Below, in pieces: positions 8,195-15,726 of a stretch of DNA of 20,531 bases; position 1 is the stretch's first letter, and every line of letters begins with the position of its first letter. Origin of the DNA: Coemansia sp. RSA 1804 (lineage: Eukaryota; Kickxellomycota; Kickxellomycetes; Kickxellales; Kickxellaceae); the NCBI GenBank assembly GCA_027578815.1, contig JANBTH010000330.1:1-20531 (forward strand), read 5' to 3'. A program made the translations under genes and the position numbers. Below the pieces are notes generated by a model. The model was given only the letters and a program-made list of their open reading frames with translations, did not search any database and was not told the origin of the DNA.

Positions 8195-10228
8195 TCATCC
8201 AAAGCTTGACGCTCCGCCGCCTTCCCAGCCCATGGATCCAGCCATGTCCAGATACGGATCATCAGCATAATGGTTGTATCCTGGGAAGTTTGGTGCTGGT
8301 TTGGCTGAGGCCTGTCTATTAGCTGCTGGTCTGGTGGTAGCTGGCAGCAATGGCCTTATGCCAGTACGCGGGTTAATGCCGCCCATTTGACGAGTGTCTG
8401 CTGGAGCTACCCTACGTTTTACATTGGATATGCTACTTTGTTGTTCTCTAGATGCAGCGCTACTTGTCCGTTCTTTTGATAAAGAAGGTCGATCGTAAAG
8501 ATCCGATTCAGAAGCTTCCCTTTGCGACCTGTTCCTTTTCCTTGCAGGTGTCTGATGCTGCGAGGATTCAAACTGGTTCATATACATGTCCCTGTCAAGC
8601 GTGCTTCCCTGAGTAGGCTGCCTCAAGTCCCAGAATCCTTCAAGCGGTGATGAGTATCCATCATCGTCATCAAAACCTTTACTTTCGCTCATGCTATGCT
8701 TTCTATTGCTGGTGCTGGTGCTGGTGCTGGCATCAATGGATCTGCTATTGTCATCGGATTGATGCAATTCTCTGTCCTGTTCCAATCCATCGCTTGGATC
8801 GGCATCAAATATGTTATTACTGAGGACGCTGTTAAGATGCTCCTGGCTGTCGTCATTGTCGCCATGCTCGTCATAATGCGGCTTCTGGGCGGAAATGTTT
8901 TCCTTATACCACTGTGTTATGCTTCTATCGTCGTTATCCATAGCAGGGCTCTCCCCATGGCCAAGCTGGGAGTTATCAAATATAGACATGTCCTTGATCG
9001 GCCCAGAAATCTTGGAAGGTTCTGCAACCACAGGTGTGGAGATGGTGTTTTTGGGCGTGAGTGCCTGCGTATGGAATTCGCTAATCGGGTCGCTGGACAA
9101 TTCTGCATCCTCTTCCTGCGTTCCTTTGCACAATACCTTGGCAACATGGTTGCTGCGAGATGTGACCGGGCCAAAAGAGCCGCTACTGGAGTTTGCTTGA
9201 TTATTGCCTGCCGAAAATGTGTGCACAAGAGTAGATGCAGAGTGGGCGCGTGCGCTTGTAAGCAAATGAGTGGCATTTGTACAGCTCCCTACCAAGGCGG
9301 TTCCTGAAAAAGGCTCCTCTGCAACAGCTTCTAGCAGTCCTACTGTCATTTCATCATATTCTGTATCCTGTGATTCATCCGCTAAGACAACCAGCTCTGA
9401 ACCACCACTATTAAACCGCCTTATTGTTGGGCTGCTTGCGCGTAACATTGGTGGGGATGATGGCAGGTGCTGTTGTTCTGTAGGAGGACATGGACGAGCA
9501 GAGGATTTTGAGGCTTTCTCTGGCAAGCTTCCCATACGGTCTCTACGAACTGGAAGCGCTTGGGGTTCTTTGCCTAAGCGTCTACCAAGATCAACTGACT
9601 TGATAGCGTCTCCATTGCTATTGACCGGGTGAAATGTGGTTTTGGCGGCGGCTGAGATAGTTTGTCTCTTGGGGACAACCTCTACAAAGTCATCTTCACT
9701 ACTGTCCAACACAATGCTTTCCAAGACGTTTGGAGGCCTCTGACATCGCCCTATTTTTGATGGTCTTGGTGGTTCAGAAACCGCTATCTGCAGTTTAGAG
9801 TGTGTTGCACCTCCAATGTCATTATTAGAAGTTGGACTACACGGTGTTTGCCCTTTGTCTGAATCTGTCAAGCATTCGATCTCTTGACTGCCATCGCTAC
9901 TCACGGCGGCTACGTGGCACTGTGGTTGACTGTCGCTGGTACCAGTCATCTGCGACGCCCTTACCCGTCCATGTCGCTCAGAGAGACTTTTAGGATATTT
10001 AATAAAGAGAGACTGGCCGGTTGGAGTCAGCGTTGTTGGACTGTTCAGCGAAATGATAGGCTGTACCCTGCTTGGAGTATTAGCAATAATAGCTTTGGGA
10101 AGCTCCCAGAAGTTGCTCAGCGCGTTTTGGTTGTGGTTGCGAAGAGAGGTGCTGCGCTGTAGTCGCTTCTTTTGCCGAGTGGGCGTCTCTGGTTGCTTGT
10201 AGGTGTTATTGGTTATGCTTTTGCGCAT
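8195..10228 (-). CDS. Unrecognised disordered protein with PIP-box-like and SUMO-interaction-like motifs
   Basis: I do not recognise this 677-residue protein as a family. It is intronless, starts at the ATG at 10228, and is almost wholly low-complexity (Ser, Asp, Gln, Asn, Thr), with no obvious fold. A basic N-terminus (RQKKRLQR) precedes Q34-N-A-L37-S-N-F40-W41, which fits the PCNA-interacting PIP pattern QxxLxx followed by two aromatics. SIVLDSSEDD (171-180) and ELVVLADES (278-286) look like SUMO-interaction motifs: hydrophobic cores followed by acidic/Ser residues. At 527-540, SSPLEGFWDLRQPTQ repeats the LxxFW(E/D)L pattern of the PIP-like site and weakly resembles the FW...P-TQ motif of Sae2/Ctp1/CtIP, but the CxxC and RHR residues of that family are absent. 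Basic clusters (RKRNR, VKRR) near 563 and 604 may be nuclear signals. A role in replication or repair is inference. It is divergent from MRM1. Confidence 0.75.
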   Translation of the reverse strand: MRKSITNNTYKQPETPTRQKKRLQRSTSLRNHNQNALSNFWELPKAIIANTPSRVQPIISLNSPTTLTPTGQSLFIKYPKSLSERHGRVRASQMTGTSDSQPQCHVAAVSSDGSQEIECLTDSDKGQTPCSPTSNNDIGGATHSKLQIAVSEPPRPSKIGRCQRPPNVLESIVLDSSEDDFVEVVPKRQTISAAAKTTFHPVNSNGDAIKSVDLGRRLGKEPQALPVRRDRMGSLPEKASKSSARPCPPTEQQHLPSSPPMLRASSPTIRRFNSGGSELVVLADESQDTEYDEMTVGLLEAVAEEPFSGTALVGSCTNATHLLTSARAHSASTLVHTFSAGNNQANSSSGSFGPVTSRSNHVAKVLCKGTQEEDAELSSDPISEFHTQALTPKNTISTPVVAEPSKISGPIKDMSIFDNSQLGHGESPAMDNDDRSITQWYKENISAQKPHYDEHGDNDDSQEHLNSVLSNNIFDADPSDGLEQDRELHQSDDNSRSIDASTSTSTSNRKHSMSESKGFDDDDGYSSPLEGFWDLRQPTQGSTLDRDMYMNQFESSQHQTPARKRNRSQREASESDLYDRPSLSKERTSSAASREQQSSISNVKRRVAPADTRQMGGINPRTGIRPLLPATTRPAANRQASAKPAPNFPGYNHYADDPYLDMAGSMGWEGGGASSFG
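8708..8730 (+). repeat. Short GCTGGT microsatellite
   Basis: Almost four perfect hexamers, encoding alternating Thr/Ser (STSTSTS) on the minus strand in the disordered protein. It is unremarkable apart from being a likely length polymorphism. Confidence 0.8.
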
Positions 10229-10639
10229 TCTGGGGACATTAAATGTACATTACAATATCGGCAGATACAACCACAAGACTTTAATTGTGGAAATAGAGAA
10301 AGAGCATTGGGCTGGTTTGCCTTCTGAGCATACAAATTAAAAGTATCACAATAAAAACAACAATACGCGTTTAACAAACAAGGTAGATATGGAGAGAGAA
10401 AAACGGCGTCTGACTTGAAAAAATCCAACATCCACATTTATAGGGGGGCATTGAAGAAGAAAAGCGAGGCAGCTCGAGCCACAAAAAAAACTCTGGAACA
10501 GCTTTTTCCGTGGATCGATAGCGTTTGCTTGCCAATTCTGTTTCTATCTTTTTTCTTCTTTTTTCATTTAAAGGTTAAGAATTATAAGCTAATTGAAAAT
10601 TTAGTAGTGGCTGTACTTGTTCAGATCTCGGCAAGTAGA
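10229..10639. promoter_or_regulatory. Divergent promoter region between the unknown protein gene and MRM1
   Basis: The 411 bases hold no supported gene. On the MRM1 side there is a poly-T run (10545-10567, TTTTTTCTTCTTTTTTC) and AT-rich sequence just before the ATG at 10640. The MRM1 frame stays open upstream from about 10415 but without an ATG. No specific regulatory site is recognised. Confidence 0.5.
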
Positions 10640-11653
10640 ATGCTGGCCTGTTTTAGAAGAGACGTGTGCAGACTCGGTCTCAAGGACAAAATAGGGCGTG
10701 TGCCAAACCCCTTGTTAGCTGCCACACAACGACGGGAGTATCCTGGAGGATTTGGCAAAGGTGCTAAGCGCAGAGACCGTGTAAAGATACCCACAAGCAA
10801 CGCTGCAGTCAGGCCCACCGATCTGCCCGACTCTGAGCTTTTGTATGGCATTGCACCAGTTCTGGCGGCGTTGAACAAAGGATCGCGTGAAATATACAAG
10901 CTATACTATAGAAGCGACAATGTTGGCGATGTTTTCCACCACAAGATGGAAGAGATTCTTTCGAAGGCAAGGGAGCAGGGTGTGCAGATAAGGCCCATTT
11001 CAAAGGAGAAGCTGGCGCGCGCGGTGGCCAACAACATTCACCAGGGAGTGGCGCTGAAGGTTAGCAAGATCAAGAACCACATGCTACTAGGGCTTGGGCA
11101 GTTCAAGGATGGACAGTATGAGGTAAGCACTGGCGAGGACGTGTATGTGTACGAGTCGCGACGCAAGTACCCTCTGTGGGTGTGTCTGGACAGAATTCAG
11201 GACCAGTACAATCTCGGGTCGATCATGCGCTCGGCGCTATTCTTTGGCGCAGACGGAATAATCGTCGACTACAAGGAAGGCTGCGAGCCGACACCGCAAG
11301 TGTGCAAGGCCAGCGCTGGTGCGCGGGAGTTCATCTCATGCTTCAGCTCGCAAAACATGGCCGATCTTCTGGGCCAGGCAAAGGAGAACGGGTGGACGGT
11401 CGTTTCAACAACCGCACGCGATGCAGGAAACAAGCCGTCATCCACGCCAGACTGCCTGGCAGGACTAGACAGCCCAGCGATTGTTGTTCTTGGCAACGAG
11501 GGTTTCGGCATCCGCGAGCAGATAATCAACAGCAGCAGCATGAATGTTCACATTCCTGTGCGCGCCGACACGCCGGAGATGTTTGACTCGCTGAACGTGG
11601 GTGTGGCTGCAGCGCTAATGCTGTCGGCTATCAGGTTTGCTGGCGAATCGTGA
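10640..11653 (+). CDS. MRM1: Mitochondrial rRNA 2'-O-ribose methyltransferase, MRM1 type (SpoU/TrmH family)
   Basis: Predicted 337-residue SPOUT enzyme that would transfer a methyl group from S-adenosylmethionine to a ribose 2'-OH of the large mitochondrial rRNA. The N-terminus (MLACFRRDVCRLGLKDKIGR) is basic, nearly free of acidic residues and suited to mitochondrial import. The SpoU substrate-binding domain begins at LYGIAPVLAALNKG (68-81). The catalytic knot shows all three SpoU motifs: NLGSIMRSALFFGAD (191-205, with the catalytic Asn/Arg), VVLGNEGFGI (282-291) and DSLNVGVAAALML (316-328). VCKASAGARE (221-230) is the usual K-S-GA segment. Length fits human MRM1 (about 350) better than the longer yeast protein. 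The ATG at 10640 is chosen because the upstream extension has no ATG and is poly-Phe encoded by a T run. MRM1 is favoured over MRM2 or Trm3 by this domain order. Confidence 0.88.
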   Translation: MLACFRRDVCRLGLKDKIGRVPNPLLAATQRREYPGGFGKGAKRRDRVKIPTSNAAVRPTDLPDSELLYGIAPVLAALNKGSREIYKLYYRSDNVGDVFHHKMEEILSKAREQGVQIRPISKEKLARAVANNIHQGVALKVSKIKNHMLLGLGQFKDGQYEVSTGEDVYVYESRRKYPLWVCLDRIQDQYNLGSIMRSALFFGADGIIVDYKEGCEPTPQVCKASAGAREFISCFSSQNMADLLGQAKENGWTVVSTTARDAGNKPSSTPDCLAGLDSPAIVVLGNEGFGIREQIINSSSMNVHIPVRADTPEMFDSLNVGVAAALMLSAIRFAGES

Positions 11654-11990
11654 TGAAGAAGAGATGAGCACGCAGCGGCTTGGCAAAGATGTGCGAAATT
11701 AGAACGGACCAGTCAAGGTTATTTTTGGTAACGCGGACAGCTCGCGACGTGGAGCGTGCCTTGTTTGTTTATTTTCCGTTTTTTGTTTATTTGTTTTTTT
11801 TTGAAGCCAGCTAGTGTTCAAGACAAGTATCCGAAAAGTTGCAAGTTCCTGATGTCCCTATTTTTGTTCCCATTTTCACTTTTGTTTTTATTCTTCCGCA
11901 GCCCTTCTCTCTTTCTCCCCAATTGCATTTTGTTTGTTTGTTTTGCTTTTTATTTCTTTGCATGCGAGAAAGTGAGGTCTGAGGGTACCC
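11654..11990 (+). promoter_or_regulatory. Intergenic region: MRM1 3' end and leader of the HNH gene
   Basis: The 337 bases contain no supported gene. The second half is dominated by T-rich runs (TTTGTTTGTTTTGC type, 11755-11810 and 11860-11960), resembling the pyrimidine-rich leaders elsewhere in the window. I see no clear AATAAA for MRM1. Confidence 0.45.
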
Positions 11991-13433
11991 ATGTCGTTTC
12001 TAAGTTTTCTCTTCCAAAGAATTACGCACAGTGGGAATGTAGGGACAGAAAGCGTACAGGAAAGCACTCAAGAAGATGCTCTAGAGTCCGTCCAAGAAGT
12101 CACGCCAGATGAGCATCAAGAATCCGTTCGGGAGGTCCCTCAAGACGACTCTCGAGAAGGCGCACAGGAGATACTAGCACCGCCCATTACTAAAGCCCCT
12201 GCTTCTCGACAGAGATCGGACAGCGGTAAAAGCCAGCACTATGGGCCAACCCACAGCTCTGTAAGGTTCTCGGTTCCCACAGAAGAAGAGTGCTGGCCGG
12301 TAACGATGCTGCTGGACATGTATCCTGAGCTCCGATTCGAGCGGTGGCTTCCGAGCAGACTCCGCACAATAACAAAGGCCACCACCAGCAGTATTCACGA
12401 CGAGAGGCTTCTTCGTGGACCCAACAAGAGGGCGCTCTGTCTTTGGTGCAGCAACGAGACCAAAGAGGACGGGATTCTCTTCTGCATTCCGTCCTCCGCA
12501 GGGCGGCCAAGCGCCAATACAGCCGCATCAGGCAGTGCTGCTGCGAGTGATCTCAGGCTTGGACAGGGCTGCGAGCATGAGCACCGGATTCGGCGCGACG
12601 GCCATTACGTGCGGCAGCAGCTACTTCTGCGCGACCAAGGAGTGTGCGCCAAATGCGGCACGGATGCACATGAGCTGTTTGCCAGAGCAAGCGCATGTCG
12701 CTCGCTGCCACAGCGAAAGGCCTTGGCCAAGCAGCTTGCCAGGCAGACGCCCGAATGGGGCAAGAAGATACGCAAACCATTGACTAGCATGGACCACGGG
12801 TTTACCGAGGGCATGTTTTGGGAGGCTGCCCACACGATTGACATCAAGCATGGCGGCGGTCTGTGCGGTCTGGAGGGTTTTCGAACGCTGTGCGTTCCAT
12901 GTCACTCGGACGAATACATGCGCAACTACGCGGAGGAGGTCCGCAACCTGCACATCCTTCGGTCGCCACCAGCACCAAATGCATCCAACGCCTTCGAGCG
13001 ACCTAACTCGACTGACAATCGGTCGGGCTCTGCGTATAGCCCATCTGAATCTGAACCTTTGCCCGATAATGCCGGTCTAGACAGCTACAGCAACAGCAGC
13101 GAGGGTGCCGCTAATAATGGCACTGCTGCTAATCCGTCCTTACAAGCCCAGACACGAGCGCAGAACACCCCGACCAGACAAAGGCCACACCAGAATTTTA
13201 GAAACCTGGACTCCTTTTTCAACACCAAAAAGGCGCGTACCAATCGGAGAGATCCCGTCCAACGGCCGGCTCAACGCATTGACTTGGTAGTTGACTTAAC
13301 TTCGCCGAACGGAAAGCCGATTGTATTTTCTCCTGGCGAGGATCTTGAGGTTCTTTCAGGCAGACTGACAACAGTCAACATCTCGTCCGATGAGCAGAGC
13401 TCTGACGACTTTGAAATGTATGGAGACCACTAG
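11991..13433 (+). CDS. ZRANB3-like HNH nuclease-domain protein with C-terminal PIP-like and SUMO-interaction motifs
   Basis: Predicted 480-residue protein. Residues 148-305 resemble the C-terminal HNH module of the replication-fork remodeller ZRANB3, but there is no SNF2 helicase part. The module runs: ALCLWCSNETKEDGILFC (149-165), CEHEHRIRRDGHYVRQQLL (194-212), GVCAKCGTDAHELF (217-230, zinc Cys219/222), WEAAHTIDIKHGGG (277-290, His281), then FRTLCVPCH (297-305, Cys301/304, His305). The usual Asp before the first His is Ala280, and the middle Asn appears to be Gly296, so activity is uncertain. The N-terminal 20-62 is a degenerate 12-residue repeat. After the HNH a disordered tail carries FRNLDSFFNTKK (403-414), PIP-like though lacking the leading Gln, and RIDLVVDLTSPNG (429-441), a strong SUMO-interaction motif; TVNISSDE (461-468) may be another. 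A role at stalled or damaged forks is inference. Confidence 0.85.
   Translation: MSFLSFLFQRITHSGNVGTESVQESTQEDALESVQEVTPDEHQESVREVPQDDSREGAQEILAPPITKAPASRQRSDSGKSQHYGPTHSSVRFSVPTEEECWPVTMLLDMYPELRFERWLPSRLRTITKATTSSIHDERLLRGPNKRALCLWCSNETKEDGILFCIPSSAGRPSANTAASGSAAASDLRLGQGCEHEHRIRRDGHYVRQQLLLRDQGVCAKCGTDAHELFARASACRSLPQRKALAKQLARQTPEWGKKIRKPLTSMDHGFTEGMFWEAAHTIDIKHGGGLCGLEGFRTLCVPCHSDEYMRNYAEEVRNLHILRSPPAPNASNAFERPNSTDNRSGSAYSPSESEPLPDNAGLDSYSNSSEGAANNGTAANPSLQAQTRAQNTPTRQRPHQNFRNLDSFFNTKKARTNRRDPVQRPAQRIDLVVDLTSPNGKPIVFSPGEDLEVLSGRLTTVNISSDEQSSDDFEMYGDH
12048..12176 (+). repeat. Degenerate 36-base (12-residue) tandem repeat in the HNH gene
   Basis: About three and a half copies of a 12-residue unit whose starts read ESVQES, ESVQEV, ESVREV and EGAQEI. 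The copies differ in most codons, so this is an old repeat, not a recent slippage product. The unit is acidic and Gln-rich and may form a helix or coiled coil. Confidence 0.65.
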
Positions 13434-13459
13434 GGTATGGTCCTATACTGCCGTTTCCA

Positions 13460-13465
13460 AATAAA
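13460..13465 (+). terminator. Candidate polyadenylation signal for the HNH gene
   Basis: AATAAA 27 bases after the stop; a second AATAAA lies at 13506-13511. Both are in the 166-base convergent gap before the FPGS-like gene's 3' end. Confidence 0.45.
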
Positions 13466-13599
13466 TAGAGCTGGATCAGAAAAGGAGCTTGACAGCGAGT
13501 GAAGTAATAAAGAAACAGAACGTAAAACATGCAAATGTTGTCTGAAGATCACAAAAGAAACAATACAAAAAAGAAATGAAAGATATTTATCCTCGACTG

Positions 13600-15726
13600 C
13601 TACCGCTGGGCTACGGATAGCGTTGACTGCACAAAGGATTTGGATCCAGTCACCAGTATGTCAATGCTGGAAGGGTTGGCTGTAAGCGTAGTCGAGGATG
13701 GTGCTGGGCTTGGCATCGCGGCATCCAGAGGCAACGGAGGAAGCGGCGCTGTTTTCGTTGGCGTTCTCGATGGCAGCGATATTGTTGATTCGTTTCCAAC
13801 GCTTCCAGTCCCGAATCCAAAAGATAGCTTTCGGCGTCCCTCACGAAGGTTTTCGAACGATGCTGTACTTTTCAGCGCGACTGTGCGACTAAATACACGC
13901 GCTGGTCGGGTGGTTGCGCTGGCTAGAAGGTTGCTTGACGATGGCGACGGCTGGACTAGCTGGGATTGCCTTGGCGTGCCTGGTGTCTCGAATATAGCAC
14001 TGCGTGTGCCAATTCCTGGGGACATTGTGTCTGCGTAGCTTGCCATTAACGTAGACTTTTCCGACTGCCTATGGGCGTGCGTTGCGCATCGGGAGGTAAT
14101 GAGCTGCAGTGCGCTTACCAGGCTTGGCGCAATATATATCTGATCAACACGTAGGCCGGATAGCTGTGTCCAGAAGTCTCGGAGCACGTATTGGGACAGC
14201 TCCGGGGGCACACTGTACTCCATAACGTTTGACTCGTAGAGAATGTTGGCAGCAAACACGCAGCACGTCCATTCGGTCTTGCGAAGCGGAAGATACAGCG
14301 ACTGGAGCATTGCACGGTAGTCTGATGCAATCCACTGGCCGGTTTCCTCGTCTCGGTGCTGCACTGCCTTGATAAACGACTCTGGGAGGTGTATCAGCAG
14401 TATGCGTGGATTCGACGGTGTCCTCTGACATATCTCGCTAAACCACGACCCGGTGGTTGCAAACTCGTCGGGGGTCTCGGCCCAGCTGTAGTGCCAATTA
14501 GCGCAGCTATTTGGCGGAGACGGGGATGTGTAGAACTGGCCAGGGCTGCTGGCGCTGGTCAGTCCTCGGAGCATCCACTGTGGTGTGTCGCGCAGCATCG
14601 ACTGGATGTGCATCTGGTAGGGGCTGGGTGGTACCAGCTTGGACGATGGACGTAGCGGACTAAGGGCCATTGCAGCTGTATACTGACCTGCGCCGTGGGT
14701 CTGTGTGCGAGACCGGAGGATTCCATGCTTAAAGGCCCACGACTGACACAATGCCAGTGCTAATGCAGCATATTGGTGCTGTTCCTGCCCGTATATCCCA
14801 AGCTGTATGTCCTTGCATGTCGGGAATGCCGACAACGGCTGTGCAAGCTCTATTGTAACGCCAAATATCTTTGCAAGGCCGTGGAGTTGCATCCGCACAA
14901 GCCTAGGCTGAAGCGAGGAGATCACATGTGTTGGCCGGCGCATCAGGTAGGCAAGGCTCTTACGCCATCGTTCAGGCATGTTGTCCCAGTATGTCGGCAG
15001 GGGCTCGAATCCGCAAATAATGTGCTTAGGACCAAACTCGTCCACAACCAAACTCTCTACAACCACCGCCTCGCGGCTTGACGATTCACCGTCCTTCTCT
15101 GTTTCCCCTGCTGTGCTGACATTGCTTGTTTCAGCCACAGAGCTCCGGCTTGCGCTTGGATTAGCGATGGGGGAATCACATATACAAGGGATTGAAACAA
15201 CCACCGCAGTGACCTTCTCTTCTGCAAATACACGGAGCGCCACTCTGGTTACTATAGCGTCAATTCTTTCGTCTTCGCAAAGCATGCGGAATTGCTCCTT
15301 TTCTGGGCCGATCCGCTGCAGACATTCAGCGCTGTATCTCTCATAGACGTCCTTATCTACCGCAACCCCATTGACTCTGATCCTGTCGAATGGCTGTATG
15401 CTGCGATCGCCAGCAATGGTTCCGTAGCTCCACCTGTTCTGCGTAGAGTCCTTGAGCGATAGATGTTTTAATGTGGATTCGATATACGATAGAGTGGTTC
15501 CAAAGCGGTGGCAGAACACAAATATTACGCTCTTGTCTTTGTTTGGGACGATAGTCGTGGCATCCTGCGACAGATTCGAGCACACGCTGAGGCTAGAAGA
15601 TGCCGGCTGATGGTTCTGGTGGATATAATTGAAGTTTGCAAGCCGTCCTCCAATGCTGGAAAAGCCTGTCGGCGGGGCCCTTGGGAATCGGGACCGAGGA
15701 ATAAGAGTGGTGTCTATATGTGCCAT
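13600..15726 (-). CDS. Divergent folylpolyglutamate-synthase-like protein, probable pseudoenzyme
   Basis: Predicted 708-residue intronless protein that follows the folylpolyglutamate synthase (FPGS, Mur-ligase) layout from end to end but without its catalytic signatures. Preserved landmarks: GTTLSYIESTLKHLSLK (76-92) in the place of the P-loop helix; DRIRVNGVAVDKDVYERYS (114-132), the FPGS RIRINGxPI segment; ALRVFAEEKVTAVVV (163-177); IQLGIYGQEQHQYAALALAL (307-326), the LGLxGEHQxxNAxLAL segment; WHYSWAETPDEFATTGSWFS (411-430); RILLIHLPES (441-450); and SIDILVTGSKSFV (687-699), the C-terminal LVTGS. Lost: the GTKGKGS P-loop is CHRFGTTL; the VGxGGxxDxTN loop is IPCICDSPIAN; WPGRxQ is SSPGQF; DGAHT is SWAET. 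Low-complexity inserts lie at about 188-218 and 545-686. The first ATG, at 15726, was used. The assignment is by eye. It could be regulatory or have a new substrate; classic FPGS activity seems unlikely. Confidence 0.8.
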   Translation of the reverse strand: MAHIDTTLIPRSRFPRAPPTGFSSIGGRLANFNYIHQNHQPASSSLSVCSNLSQDATTIVPNKDKSVIFVFCHRFGTTLSYIESTLKHLSLKDSTQNRWSYGTIAGDRSIQPFDRIRVNGVAVDKDVYERYSAECLQRIGPEKEQFRMLCEDERIDAIVTRVALRVFAEEKVTAVVVSIPCICDSPIANPSASRSSVAETSNVSTAGETEKDGESSSREAVVVESLVVDEFGPKHIICGFEPLPTYWDNMPERWRKSLAYLMRRPTHVISSLQPRLVRMQLHGLAKIFGVTIELAQPLSAFPTCKDIQLGIYGQEQHQYAALALALCQSWAFKHGILRSRTQTHGAGQYTAAMALSPLRPSSKLVPPSPYQMHIQSMLRDTPQWMLRGLTSASSPGQFYTSPSPPNSCANWHYSWAETPDEFATTGSWFSEICQRTPSNPRILLIHLPESFIKAVQHRDEETGQWIASDYRAMLQSLYLPLRKTEWTCCVFAANILYESNVMEYSVPPELSQYVLRDFWTQLSGLRVDQIYIAPSLVSALQLITSRCATHAHRQSEKSTLMASYADTMSPGIGTRSAIFETPGTPRQSQLVQPSPSSSNLLASATTRPARVFSRTVALKSTASFENLREGRRKLSFGFGTGSVGNESTISLPSRTPTKTAPLPPLPLDAAMPSPAPSSTTLTANPSSIDILVTGSKSFVQSTLSVAQR

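Noticed and set aside
8195..10228. Calling the unknown protein Sae2/CtIP or SLX4
   Set aside because: Only one short FW...P-TQ resemblance to Sae2/CtIP exists and the CxxC/RHR elements are missing; for SLX4 no SAP-like C-terminal SLX1-binding domain is seen.
10415..10639. 75-residue N-terminal extension of MRM1
   Set aside because: The extended frame begins at a TTG, has no ATG before 10640, and its Phe run is just the T-rich leader.
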